Source of the DNA: Pseudomonadota bacterium
GTDB taxonomy: Bacteria; Pseudomonadota; Alphaproteobacteria; Dongiales; Dongiaceae
Direction: 5' to 3'
Length of the DNA stretch: 64,000 bases
Assembly: GCA_016183985.1 (NCBI GenBank)
Contig: JACPDN010000009.1
Location: 1 to 64,000 of the forward strand
How positions within the stretch are numbered: position 1 is the stretch's first letter; each line of letters starts with the position of its first letter. The position numbers and the translations under genes are program-made. Shown here piece after piece: positions 9,071 through 18,018 of the stretch. The notes below the pieces were generated by a model that searched no databases, was not told where the DNA came from, and saw nothing but the letters and a program-made list of their open reading frames with translations.

Positions 9071-9104
9071 TATAGGTCAAACAGGGCTTTCCCTATGGCC
9101 TATA
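9071..9104. promoter_or_regulatory. Nested inverted repeats upstream of the importer operon
   Basis: Outer arms TATAGG (9071-9076) and CCTATA (9099-9104) flank an inner AGGG/CCCT pair (9083-9094). The element lies 92-125 bases before the binding-protein start in the only gap between this operon and pepA, a plausible operator. No regulator gene is adjacent and the site matches no consensus I know. Confidence 0.3.
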
Positions 9105-9125
9105 TAGATAATTTCGATGAATAGA

Positions 9126-9154
9126 AGGCGGGCGAGCCGAAGCTCGACCCGCCC
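9126..9154 (-). terminator. Terminator after pepA
   Basis: On the minus strand a GC-rich stem (GGCGGG..GAGC paired with GCTCG.CCGCC, loop TTCG) begins 15 bases after the pepA stop and is followed by TTCTATT. It separates pepA from the importer operon downstream on the same strand. Confidence 0.65.
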
Positions 9155-9168
9155 AGATGACAATCAGA

Positions 9169-10674
9169 TCACAGAATGCCTTCAGCCTTGGCGACAAATT
9201 GCTCCAGCAGTTGAACGGCATAGCCAGTGCCGCCCGCCGGGCAGGTCACGCGGTCTTTGCCAGCGAATTCGCGGCCGGCAATGTCGAGATGTGCCCAGGG
9301 CCGATCCTCGACGAACTGCTTCAACAAGGCGGCCGCATGCGGCGCGTCGCCGGATTCCGCATCGTCGGCATGGTGCTTGATGTCAGCGATGCGGGATTCG
9401 AGGTGCTCGTCATAGGCCTTATCGAGCGGCATGCGCCACAGGCGCTCGCCCACCGCCTGCCCCGCCGCAGTGAGTTCCTTGGCAAGGTCGTCATTGTTGG
9501 CAAAGATGCCGGCAAAGACGGTGCCCAACGCCTGCTGGATCGAATAGGTGAGCGTCGCCATGTCGACGATCGATTTCGGCTTGAAACGGGACGCGGTGTA
9601 ATAGAGCGCGTCGATCAATACCAGGCGCCCTTCCGCGTCGGTATCGATCATCTCGATCGTCCGGCCGGCCAGTGTCTTCACGATGTCGCCCGGCTTGAAA
9701 GCGGTGCCGGACGGCATATTCTCGACGAGGCCAACGACGCCCACCACGTTCACTTTCGCCTTGCGTTCGGCCAGCGCGCGGATGAGCCCCATCACAGCTG
9801 CGCCGCCGGCCATGTCGCCCTTCATCTCATACATCCCGCCGGAACGCTTGATGCACAGGCCACCGGAATCGAAGCAGACGCCCTTGCCGACAAAAGCCAG
9901 TGGCCCGTCGCCCTTCTTCCCCGGCGCGCCCTGGTATTGCAGCACCAGGAGACGCGGTGGATTGACCGAGCCCTTGCCGACCGAAAGCAGTGCATTGAGG
10001 CCGAGCTTGGCCATCTCCTTCTCATTCAGCGCCTCAACCTTGACACCAAGTTTGCTCAGCGCCTTGGCACGCATCACGAAGCTCTCCGGGTAGAGCTCAT
10101 TGGGCGGCTCGTTGGTGAGATCGCGGGCGAGATTGACGCCGTTGGCCAGGGCCTGCAATCGTGCGGACACCTTCTGCGCCTCGGCTGCCTTTGCAACCAC
10201 CAGCGCCAGGCTGCTGAGTGCCGGTGCTTTATCGGCCTTGGGCTTGGTGAGGAAACGGTCGAAGCGGTAATTGCGCAAGCTCACGCCCAGCGCGATTTCA
10301 CCGGCAATATCCGCCTCATCGGGCTTGGCGCCCTTCACCGGATCGACCAGCACGGTGGCACCGCTTTCGAATTCAGCCAGGAGATGTGACGCCAGGGAGC
10401 CGCCGGCCTCTCGCAACGACAGGGCGTCAATATCCTTCGGCGCACCCAGGCCCAGCAGAATGACGCGCCGCGCCGAGGTGCCGGCCGGCACCAGGATATC
10501 GGCCACCTCACCCTTCTTACCCTTGAAACGTGGCAAGGACAGGCTGCGCTGCAGTGCACCAGAAAGCACCTTATCCAGCGCCTCGCCACGCGGGCCTAGC
10601 TTGCCGCCCTCGGCAATGAGCACGACGAGAACAGCGGCATTCGCTGCCGGCTTGGCGACGAAATCGATCTTCAT
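9169..10674 (-). CDS. pepA: Leucyl aminopeptidase (M17 family)
   Basis: A 501-residue cytosolic aminopeptidase that removes N-terminal residues from peptides using two metal ions. The C-terminal catalytic half has the family signature DTDAEGRLVL and the metal-binding GKGVCFDSGG and KGDMAGGAA motifs; the N-terminal half (about 1-160) is the usual regulatory domain. Length fits the family. The ATG at 10674 begins MKIDFVAKP, typical for alphaproteobacterial members. It stands alone between two terminator-like hairpins (9126-9154 and 10702-10736). Confidence 0.95.
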   Translation of the reverse strand: MKIDFVAKPAANAAVLVVLIAEGGKLGPRGEALDKVLSGALQRSLSLPRFKGKKGEVADILVPAGTSARRVILLGLGAPKDIDALSLREAGGSLASHLLAEFESGATVLVDPVKGAKPDEADIAGEIALGVSLRNYRFDRFLTKPKADKAPALSSLALVVAKAAEAQKVSARLQALANGVNLARDLTNEPPNELYPESFVMRAKALSKLGVKVEALNEKEMAKLGLNALLSVGKGSVNPPRLLVLQYQGAPGKKGDGPLAFVGKGVCFDSGGLCIKRSGGMYEMKGDMAGGAAVMGLIRALAERKAKVNVVGVVGLVENMPSGTAFKPGDIVKTLAGRTIEMIDTDAEGRLVLIDALYYTASRFKPKSIVDMATLTYSIQQALGTVFAGIFANNDDLAKELTAAGQAVGERLWRMPLDKAYDEHLESRIADIKHHADDAESGDAPHAAALLKQFVEDRPWAHLDIAGREFAGKDRVTCPAGGTGYAVQLLEQFVAKAEGIL

Positions 10675-10701
10675 GAAAAACCCTCGGGACTGGGAAATGA
10701 A

Positions 10702-10736
10702 CGAAAAGAGGGCCGAGCATAGCCAAACTCGGCCCC
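10702..10736 (-). terminator. Terminator after the PEP carboxylase-like gene
   Basis: On the minus strand an 8-bp stem GGGCCGAG/CTCGGCCC (10728-10735 and 10710-10717, loop 10 bases) is followed by TCTTTTCG, a normal Rho-independent terminator form. It ends the CoA-ligase / PEP carboxylase-like operon 42 bases after its last stop codon. Confidence 0.7.
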
Positions 10737-10777
10737 TTCCGACAATCCGGTCGGTTTCCCGCGCGTTTTCGGGCGTC

Positions 10778-13700
10778 CTAGCCCAGAGCGCCCACGGTAT
10801 GGATGATACCGGAACTCAGGCGCCGGACCAGGGTATAGAGACCGGCAATTGGGCTGAAGATCGCCTGATGCTCACGCTCATAGGTCTGGTGCCAATCGCC
10901 GACATAGGTTGCGGCCTCGCCGAAATCGCCCTCGAATTTCAGCTGCTCCACCTTGGGGAAGATGGTGTTGAGCTTGCGCATCGCATCGTCGATCTCCAGG
11001 TGGAAGATCTTCGAGACGAGTTGCTGGCGCGTGATGTTGTGCTGATCCGAGAAGTCCGGGATATGGGCCGTCAATGTGAAGATGCGCATGATCAGTGCAA
11101 TGCGAAGCCCATGCATGAGGCGCAGGTTCATCCGCGTCTCGTCGCTGATCTTGGCTTGCGGGAGACCTACCAGGGCGAGCCCCTCACGCAGGTCCAGCAT
11201 GTCGCGCTGGAAGACGCGATAGATCTTGGCAAGTTTTTCGTAGACCCGGTCACCTTCAAGATGCTCTGCGACGTGACGTAGCTCGATAGCCGCCGCAGGA
11301 TCCTTCGCCTGATAAGCACGGGAAAGCCATTGCCCAGGATCGAAGAGATCAACATAGCATTTCAAGGCTTCGAGATCGGTGAAGGCCAGAGCCCAATCGA
11401 CCATGCCGAGCAAGCGCCGGCAGCGCGGTGAGGATTGATAGAGGCGCTGGAAGCGTTCCGGGTCGCGGGCGATCGCCTGCCCCACGCCGCCGACGGTGTT
11501 GGCCAGCATGCCGAGCTGCTGCAGGATACCATTGTGCGGGATAGCGCGCATTTCCCTGGGATGCATGAGATTGACGCGTTGCGCCAATCCCTCATGCTCG
11601 CGTTTCACCGGCCGCGAACCGCTGGTGAAAAGCAGATTGCCCCCGAATGTGTCGAGAAGTGCCGCATAAGCCGGATCGTTCATCACGTCCTCATTGAAGC
11701 GGCGGATGGTGATGAAGAATTCCTTCACATAATCTTCGTCGTGGCGATAGGCGGGGTCGGATTCAACATCCTCCGTCGGGATCGGCAGCATATATTCAAG
11801 AATACGCGTGACCGAGGCCAGGGCGACATCCGGCGTGATGAAGTAAAGATATCCGTCACCCCCCTGGAAGCTCGCTTCCTCCTTCACCCGAATTCCAGCC
11901 TGGGCAAAATTCTGCCGACTGACCGGCGAGGCGATGTATTCGAGACGGGCCCGAAAGTCTTCCGGATGGCCACCACGGCCGATCGATTCACCGTGGGTAT
12001 CGAAGATGACCAGTTCGACATCGTCGAACCCGCGTTGGCGCAGCAATTCGGCGAGCTTCAGCCGCAGCCATTCGACCGAAATCGCGGCCACGGTCTGGCC
12101 GAGGTGCCGGCCGGCATCGGAAAAACCGGTCTGGATACAGAGCCGACCGCGCTGACGTACATAGGCGGCGAAGGCCGGATTCTGCAGGCATTCGTCAATG
12201 ACCCGAATGCCACGCTCGAAGGCCTTCGTCGTCTCGAAGAGCGGCGAGATGTCGACCTTTCTTTCAACCCCGAAGAGCTTGGCGAAATAGAGCGCTGCCA
12301 GCAGCGTCAGCGGAGTTTCCGTCTCGGCGATAAGGAATCGCACCGGCACCGTCGCATCGATATATTTCAGCATCTTCGCCACGATCATGAACAGCCGCTT
12401 GGCCGACGTGCGTTCCGCCAATATGGAAGCGAAATTGATCTGAACTGGCTTCACATTCAGCAGCAGCTTGGTGATCTTGGCGATGTATGAGCGTTTATGC
12501 GCCGGATCATCGGGGGCCGCCTCCATGTCGATCAGCTTGCGGATCGCATTGTGGATTTGCACCGCATTCAGCCGGACATGGGTATGCGCCAACCCCAAGC
12601 CATGGTTGGCAAGCTCGGCGCGGAGGACGATCAGTTTGCGGCGCTGTTCTGGTGTCTTGGTAAGCGCGATGGCGCGGTTGATGAGCTCCAACAGCTGCGC
12701 GGAATCGATCAGGCGAAGGTCACGCCCATCATGCATCCGCTTGGCAATCCGGCGAACCTCCTCTGCCCATGCAAGCGGTGCCTCACCTTCCTTCTTGCCG
12801 CCTTGGAAGACGGCAATTTCGTCTTCCGCTTCCTTGATGGCCAAGGCCAGTCGGCTTTCCAGCAGCTCCAACAGATGAACGAGGTCGACATTGGCGCGCC
12901 TTTGATCTACACCGGCGCGCAATTCCTCGACCATCTTCACATAGCGCTGCAGCTGCAGAACCTGGATCTTGAGGCGCGTGAAGAGCGTGTCGCTCCACTT
13001 GATATCGGAACGGCCGTCGAGATCATATCCGACCCAGCTCGCCACCGTGACAAGGCGGGGCGCCAGTTGCTCCCATTCTTGCGGGTAATGCTCGGCAGCG
13101 ACGTCGAGAGCGATCTCATAGGCCCGATGCAGTGCGCCATGAATATTAGTGATCGCCGCAACCGACATTTCGTATTCATAGGCGAGGTCGAGCTTTTCCG
13201 GCGGGCGATGCTCCACGGCGCGCGTGTCAGCCAGAATCTTGCGTCGGCGCGCGGCACCAAGCTTCTCACCCAGGGCCGTGCGGCCGACGCCAAGCTCGGC
13301 CAGCAGGCGCACCATCTCATGCGACTGACTGAAAGTCGGGTGGCCGGTGATGACGATCCCGAACAGCTCGCGCTCGACCGCAGCCTTGAAGGCCTGGAAT
13401 GAAATGCGAGCACCCTTTTCCTTGCTGCCGCCCGGACGGCGAGAACCCGCCGCGAGAGCCTGGAAGACGGCGCGCAGGCGTTGCTCGTTGCGCTTGGGGT
13501 CGCTTTCGCCGAGATAACGGTTCAGCCGTTCGGCGCGATGCTCGAAGCCGCCCGCTGTCAGTTCCTGGATCAGCGTCTCGACGGCACCGAGGCTGAGTTT
13601 GCCCTGGTCCAGCCGCTTGCCGACCTCGAGCGCCAGGAGTTTCACCGAATTGCCGAACGGGTTGCGCTCGCGCAGGCCCGCAAGGTCGCCAAAGACAGAC

Positions 13701-13876
13701 TTCAGCTCACGCTCGGTCTTCAGCGGATCGAAGCCGCGCTCTGCCGCGAACATGCGTTCGAGCGCCTTCAGGCCCGGCTCCAGAGCGGAGCTCTTGGTTG
13801 GGTTCTGCACGGTCGGTTTCACGCGCAAGGCCGCCACATCACCACCCCGCGACGTTGCCCGCTTCGCCGTGCTCAT
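10778..13876 (-). CDS. Divergent phosphoenolpyruvate carboxylase-like protein
   Basis: A 1032-residue protein related to PEP carboxylase, which makes oxaloacetate from PEP and bicarbonate; the family is usually about 880-930 residues. Family landmarks are visible: VITGHPTFSQ (normally TAHPTE), SWVGYDLDGRSD (normally SW.GGDRDGNP), ETPLTLLA, PLFET, GSRPVKR and RAIP. The active-site segments differ: GFSDAGRHLG stands where GYSDSAKDAG is expected, so the catalytic lysine reads Arg, and FDTHGESIGRGG stands where FHGRGGSIGRGG is expected. The C-terminus lacks the usual NTG ending. It lies 106 bases downstream of the CoA-ligase pair on the same strand, as ppc does in serine-cycle methylotrophs. The ATG at 13876 has GGAGGG upstream. 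Activity is uncertain. Confidence 0.7.
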   Translation of the reverse strand: MSTAKRATSRGGDVAALRVKPTVQNPTKSSALEPGLKALERMFAAERGFDPLKTERELKSVFGDLAGLRERNPFGNSVKLLALEVGKRLDQGKLSLGAVETLIQELTAGGFEHRAERLNRYLGESDPKRNEQRLRAVFQALAAGSRRPGGSKEKGARISFQAFKAAVERELFGIVITGHPTFSQSHEMVRLLAELGVGRTALGEKLGAARRRKILADTRAVEHRPPEKLDLAYEYEMSVAAITNIHGALHRAYEIALDVAAEHYPQEWEQLAPRLVTVASWVGYDLDGRSDIKWSDTLFTRLKIQVLQLQRYVKMVEELRAGVDQRRANVDLVHLLELLESRLALAIKEAEDEIAVFQGGKKEGEAPLAWAEEVRRIAKRMHDGRDLRLIDSAQLLELINRAIALTKTPEQRRKLIVLRAELANHGLGLAHTHVRLNAVQIHNAIRKLIDMEAAPDDPAHKRSYIAKITKLLLNVKPVQINFASILAERTSAKRLFMIVAKMLKYIDATVPVRFLIAETETPLTLLAALYFAKLFGVERKVDISPLFETTKAFERGIRVIDECLQNPAFAAYVRQRGRLCIQTGFSDAGRHLGQTVAAISVEWLRLKLAELLRQRGFDDVELVIFDTHGESIGRGGHPEDFRARLEYIASPVSRQNFAQAGIRVKEEASFQGGDGYLYFITPDVALASVTRILEYMLPIPTEDVESDPAYRHDEDYVKEFFITIRRFNEDVMNDPAYAALLDTFGGNLLFTSGSRPVKREHEGLAQRVNLMHPREMRAIPHNGILQQLGMLANTVGGVGQAIARDPERFQRLYQSSPRCRRLLGMVDWALAFTDLEALKCYVDLFDPGQWLSRAYQAKDPAAAIELRHVAEHLEGDRVYEKLAKIYRVFQRDMLDLREGLALVGLPQAKISDETRMNLRLMHGLRIALIMRIFTLTAHIPDFSDQHNITRQQLVSKIFHLEIDDAMRKLNTIFPKVEQLKFEGDFGEAATYVGDWHQTYEREHQAIFSPIAGLYTLVRRLSSGIIHTVGALG

Positions 13877-13982
13877 CCATCCCTCCAGGTCACAAGAAAA
13901 CGCTGCGCCGATGGGGTTAGACTACCCCGCTCGGCGCAGCTGCAAAAGAACTATTGTGCAGCGCAATAAACGATTGCGTTGC

Positions 13983-14858
13983 CTAGCCTCGGAGCGCCGC
14001 CAAGGCCGTCTCTCCCAGTTCAGCCGGGCTGGGCGTAATGCTGATCCCGGCGCTGCGCAGGGCCTCGATCTTCTCAGCAGCGCTTTCGCCGCCGCCCGAC
14101 ACGATGGCACCGGCATGACCCATGCGACGGCCCGCTGGCGCCGCCTTGCCGGCGATGAACCCGACGACTGGTTTCTTGCGCTTCTCGTGCTTCAGGAACT
14201 CCGCCGCTTCGACTTCCGGCGTACCACCGATCTCGCCGATCATGATGATCGCCTGGGTCTCGTCGTCACCGAGGAAGAGCTCCAGGATATCGACGAAGCT
14301 CGACCCATTCACCGGGTCACCGCCGATACCCACGACTGTCGTCTGACCGAGGCCGACGGCAGTGGTCTGTGTCGCCGCTTCATAAGAAAGCGTTCCTGAC
14401 CGAGAAACGATGCCGACCTTGCCCGGCTTGTGCACATAGCCCGGCATGATACCCATCTTGCACTGATTGGGCGTGATGACCCCTGGGCAGTTCGGGCCGA
14501 TAACGCGCGAGTTGGTACCTTTTAGCTCCTTGCGAACGCGCGCCATGTCGTGAACCGGAATACCATCGGTGATCGCCACGATGGTTTCGATGCCGGCGTC
14601 GATCGCCTCCATGATCGAATCCATGGCATAGATCGGCGGGACATAGATCATCGTCGCGTTGGCGCCGGTCTTGGCGCGCGCCTCGTGCACCGTATTGAAG
14701 ACCGGCAGGTTCAGATGCGTGCTGCCACCCTTCCCTGGTGTCACCCCACCCACCATCTGCGTGCCATAGGCGATCGCCTGCTCCGAATGGAACGTGCCCT
14801 GCGTACCAGTGAAACCCTGGCAGATAACCTTGGTGTTCTTGTCGATGAGAATGGCCAT
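13983..14858 (-). CDS. Succinate/malate-CoA ligase alpha subunit
   Basis: A 291-residue alpha subunit of an acyl-CoA synthetase (ADP- or GDP-forming). The CoA-binding Rossmann half begins [16 protein letters not shown] and the phosphohistidine is His248 in [13 protein letters not shown]. Residues 97-102 read ITDGIP, as I recall for malate thiokinase MtkB, whereas succinyl-CoA synthetases usually have ITEGIP; elsewhere it is closer to SucD. It starts 3 bases after the beta subunit gene. The pair sits next to a PEP carboxylase-like gene and not beside mdh or sucAB, so malate-CoA ligase is the favoured reading, but succinyl-CoA synthetase is possible. Confidence 0.8.
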   Translation of the reverse strand: MAILIDKNTKVICQGFTGTQGTFHSEQAIAYGTQMVGGVTPGKGGSTHLNLPVFNTVHEARAKTGANATMIYVPPIYAMDSIMEAIDAGIETIVAITDGIPVHDMARVRKELKGTNSRVIGPNCPGVITPNQCKMGIMPGYVHKPGKVGIVSRSGTLSYEAATQTTAVGLGQTTVVGIGGDPVNGSSFVDILELFLGDDETQAIIMIGEIGGTPEVEAAEFLKHEKRKKPVVGFIAGKAAPAGRRMGHAGAIVSGGGESAAEKIEALRSAGISITPSPAELGETALAALRG

Positions 14859-14861
14859 GGC

Positions 14862-16049
14862 TCAAGCCCTCTTCATGAGCGCGACATTGCCGCGCGTTGC
14901 TTCGACGATCTTCTGGGCGGCATCCGACAGGGTCGTCGCCGTGACGATGGGGAGACCCGATTTCTCAAGAATCTCGCGCCCCAGTTCGACATTGGTGCCT
15001 TCGAGGCGGACAACGAGCGGCCGGTCGAGGCCGACCTCCTGTGCCGCACCGACAATACCTTCGGCGATCGAATTGCAACGCATCATGCCGCCGAAAACGT
15101 TGACCAGGATGCCCTTCACGCCGGGATCATTGAAGATCAGCTTGAACGCGCGCGCGACACGTTCTTTCGTCGCGGCACCGGCAATATCCATGAAATTCGC
15201 CGGCTGACCACCGAAATGCTGAATGATGTCCATGGTCGCCATGGCAAGACCGGCACCGTTGACCATGCAGCCGATATCGCCGTCGAGCTTCACATAGTTG
15301 AGGTCGTGGCGCGCTGCTTCGAGCTCCAGCGGATCGACTTCATTATCGTCGCGCAAATCCTGGATGTCATTACGACGGAACAGCGCGTTGTCGTCGAAGA
15401 TCATCTTGCAATCGAGAGCAACAAGGCGGCCGACGCCCGTGACAACGAGCGGATTGATCTCGATCATCACGGCGTCCAGGCTGCGGAAGGCCTTGTTCAC
15501 TGCCATCACGAGGCGCACAAACTTATGGACTTCGCGCTCCTTGAGCCCGAGCTCGAAGGCCACCTGTCGCGCCTGGAAGGCGCGCATCGGTGTAGCCGGC
15601 TGCATGTCGAGGCGAATGATCTTCTCAGGGTGCTTCTCGGCAACCTCCTCGATATCCATACCACCTTCGGTCGAGGCGATGAGACTGACGCCGCCGGTCT
15701 TGCGATTGATCAATTGCGCCACGTATAGCTCGCGTGCGATATCGCTTGCCTGTTCGATATAGACTCTGCGAACCAGACGTCCCTCGGGACCGGTCTGGTG
15801 CGTCACCAGCTTCATGCCGAGCATCTGGTCGGCAGTCGCCACCACTTCCTTGATCGACCTGCAGACCTTGACGCCGCCTGCCTTGCCGCGACCGCCGGCA
15901 TGGATCTGTGCCTTAACAACCCAGGTGGGGCCGTCAAGCTCTTCGGCGATGGATTCGGCTTCAATAAGGTTGTGCGCAACGTCACCCCGCGGCACCGGGA
16001 TGCCGAAACGTCGCAGCAATTGCTTGGCCTGGTATTCATGAATGTTCAT
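14862..16049 (-). CDS. Succinate/malate-CoA ligase beta subunit
   Basis: A 395-residue beta subunit with an ATP-grasp domain (about 1-240, KAQIHAGGRGKAGGVKV) and a C-terminal CoA-ligase domain (GCMVNGAGLAMATMD, then NVFGGMMRC). The start MNIHEYQAKQLL with GGGAG upstream is standard. The length and most of the sequence fit both SucC and malate thiokinase MtkA. Together with the alpha subunit it would make malyl-CoA or succinyl-CoA from the free acid, CoA and ATP or GTP. It is the first gene of the operon that ends in the PEP carboxylase-like gene; a 334-base gap lies upstream. Confidence 0.82.
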   Translation of the reverse strand: MNIHEYQAKQLLRRFGIPVPRGDVAHNLIEAESIAEELDGPTWVVKAQIHAGGRGKAGGVKVCRSIKEVVATADQMLGMKLVTHQTGPEGRLVRRVYIEQASDIARELYVAQLINRKTGGVSLIASTEGGMDIEEVAEKHPEKIIRLDMQPATPMRAFQARQVAFELGLKEREVHKFVRLVMAVNKAFRSLDAVMIEINPLVVTGVGRLVALDCKMIFDDNALFRRNDIQDLRDDNEVDPLELEAARHDLNYVKLDGDIGCMVNGAGLAMATMDIIQHFGGQPANFMDIAGAATKERVARAFKLIFNDPGVKGILVNVFGGMMRCNSIAEGIVGAAQEVGLDRPLVVRLEGTNVELGREILEKSGLPIVTATTLSDAAQKIVEATRGNVALMKRA

Positions 16050-16197
16050 CGCCGACTCTCCCTATCGACTGTGCGCTGGCGGCAGGCCGAATTCGGCCGT
16101 GGCGCTTTCTTGCGCGATGAATGGATCTCGATGTCTTGCTGCGTTCAGCAGGCCGATTGACCAAGCGACCGGAGTTTTCTCCGACCCCCGCATCCGG

Positions 16198-16220
16198 CAT
16201 GCGATCACTCTGGTCGCATG
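16198..16220. repeat. Inverted repeat in the gap between the CoA-ligase operon and the CHAP gene
   Basis: CATGCGATCA (16198-16207) and TGGTCGCATG (16211-16220) form a 10-bp dyad with one mismatch and a 3-base centre. It lies in the 334-base gap 16050-16383, which holds no convincing gene, 149 bases before the ligase start and 164 before the CHAP gene. It could be an operator; it lacks a T-tract and is not a good terminator. Confidence 0.45.
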
Positions 16221-16383
16221 AGGGGATGACGACTTCTTGAATGTGCCTGTCGGCACTTGTCCGATCATTCGTCCGGGCGCTACCAGCGACCCACGATCAT
16301 TTTATCTGGGGGTGCCTTTCTCACTGTCCCAGATTCGACTACCATGATTGCGAAAACGTCACGAGTCGTTGGCATGCATCAAT

Positions 16384-16980
16384 ATGACTGAAGCGCCTCT
16401 GAATCGAATTCATCGACGCGCCGCGATGACATCGCTAACAGCGTCGCTGCTGCTGTTGTTGACCGCTTGTGCAGAAAGACAATTGCCGATTTCCACGCCG
16501 AGCGGCGCCAGCATCGCGCCCTTGGCCGTGCCCACGCCGACGATCAGTTACGATGGCATGTCCTGCGTGCCTTACGCGCGACTGGCTTCCGGCATCAATC
16601 TGCGCGGTGATGCCTACACCTGGTGGGACGGCGCCGATGGCATCTATCAGCGTGGGGTGACGCCGGCACCGGGTGCCGTGCTGGTCTTGGCGCAAACCAA
16701 CCGTTTGCGCAGCGGGCATGTCGCAGTCGTCCGGCAGATCATCAGCTCCCGCGAAATCCTGGTCGATCATGCTAATTGGATTCCCGGCCAGGTCGTCAAC
16801 GGGCAGCACGTCTATGACGTCTCGCCGGCCAATGATTGGACGATGCCGCGCTTCTTCAATTCGGAAGCGGGCGTCTATGGCAGCGTCTACCCGGCATACG
16901 GCTTCATCTACAACGTCGCTGCCAATGCGGCGCAGGCGCCTGTGGCATCAAGCGGACAAATGGGGCTGCCGCCGCAATAG
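16384..16980 (+). CDS. CHAP-domain lipoprotein
   Basis: A 198-residue exported protein with a lipoprotein signal: basic start (NRIHRR), hydrophobic core and lipobox LLTAC with Cys29. The CHAP domain (about 58-150) has the nucleophile Cys61 in GMSCVPYAR and its partner His112 in RSGHVAVV, the arrangement of papain-like peptidoglycan amidases and endopeptidases. It probably cuts cell-wall peptides from the outer membrane or periplasm. The ATG at 16384 gives the most natural signal peptide; an ATG at 16426 or an upstream TTG at 16348 are alternatives. Its end overlaps the convergent hpnA gene by 33 bases. Confidence 0.78.
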   Translation: MTEAPLNRIHRRAAMTSLTASLLLLLTACAERQLPISTPSGASIAPLAVPTPTISYDGMSCVPYARLASGINLRGDAYTWWDGADGIYQRGVTPAPGAVLVLAQTNRLRSGHVAVVRQIISSREILVDHANWIPGQVVNGQHVYDVSPANDWTMPRFFNSEAGVYGSVYPAYGFIYNVAANAAQAPVASSGQMGLPPQ

Positions 16981-18003
16981 GCCGCGGCGCTGCAGATCGA
17001 GCACCGTATCGCGCAACGACTGGATCAACGGCCGGCACTGCCAGTGCAGTTCTCGCTGCGCCTTGCTGCAGTCGAAGGCCATGGAGGAACGCGCCAACCG
17101 GACGCCAGTAAGGGGGGCCATCGGTGGCTTCTTGGTGATATTGGCTGCACCTTCGCTGACCAGCGCGGAAACGTAGGCCAGCCAGTAGGGAACCTTGCGC
17201 TTCGGCATGGAAAGCCCGGTAAGCCCTTCCAGTTCCTTCAGCAGCCGACCCAGGCTCAGATTCTCATGCCCCAGGATGTAGCGCTCGCCGATGCGCCCGT
17301 GTTCGGCTGCCAGGAAATGACCCAGCGCCGCGTCCCGCCCATCGACCAAATTGAAATCGCAATCGAGATAGGCGGGAGTAGTGCCGTTGAGAAAGCCAAG
17401 AATCATCTTGGTCGGCGGCGTCAGCAGAAAATCACCGGGGCCGATCGGCATGGTCGGATTGACAATGACGAGAGGCATCCCCCCATTGGCTGCCGCCTGG
17501 GCAGCCTCCTCCGCCCGAAACTTGGAACGACAATATGGGCCGGGCACGTCGTTGACGGTATGGCGCACCTTTTCGTCAATCAGGGCGTTCTGCGATGCAC
17601 GCGGCGCATTGATGTTCTTCAGGATGGATTCTGTCGACGTATAGACGAAGCGGGCAACCTTTGCCTCGGCCGCAGCGTCCAATACCCGGCAGGTGCCTTC
17701 ATAATTCACTTCATGAAACGTCGCCGGATCGGCGGCCCACAGGTTGGGATTTGCGGCCAGGTGAAAGACCCGATCGACCCCTGCCATCGCCCTGGTCAGG
17801 ACTGCCCGGTCCCGGATCGATCCCTGGCGCAATTCCACATTTGCAGGAACCGGCAGATCCGGCGATTGCGGCCAATCCCTGAGGTCGAGAACGCGGACAC
17901 GTTCGCCGCGCGCGCTGAGCAGGGAGACGAGATGCCGGCCCATGAAGCCGCAACCCCCTGTTACCAATGAAAGGCGCGTTTCGCCCGACTCCGCCGCTAG
18001 CAT
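16948..18003 (-). CDS. hpnA: Hopanoid-associated sugar epimerase HpnA
   Basis: A 351-residue short-chain NAD(P)-dependent epimerase/dehydratase. The cofactor motif TGGCGFMG lies near residue 15, and the catalytic Tyr and Lys are in GPYCRSK. The following stretch (AEEAAQ, VIVNPTMPIGPGD, ERYILGHENLSL) matches HpnA, which is linked to hopanoid clusters, although its exact substrate is unsettled. The gene reads away from the rest of the cluster: its ATG is 15 bases from the divergent start of the MlaC-like gene, so the two promoters must overlap coding sequence. The 3' end overlaps the CHAP gene. Confidence 0.75.
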   Translation of the reverse strand: MLAAESGETRLSLVTGGCGFMGRHLVSLLSARGERVRVLDLRDWPQSPDLPVPANVELRQGSIRDRAVLTRAMAGVDRVFHLAANPNLWAADPATFHEVNYEGTCRVLDAAAEAKVARFVYTSTESILKNINAPRASQNALIDEKVRHTVNDVPGPYCRSKFRAEEAAQAAANGGMPLVIVNPTMPIGPGDFLLTPPTKMILGFLNGTTPAYLDCDFNLVDGRDAALGHFLAAEHGRIGERYILGHENLSLGRLLKELEGLTGLSMPKRKVPYWLAYVSALVSEGAANITKKPPMAPLTGVRLARSSMAFDCSKAQRELHWQCRPLIQSLRDTVLDLQRRGLLRRQPHLSA

Positions 18004-18018
18004 ATATATTTCCGCTCC

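Noticed and set aside
9157-10389. Long plus-strand open frame (410 codons) opposite pepA
   Set aside because: Fully antisense to pepA; composition and lack of domains mark it as a shadow.
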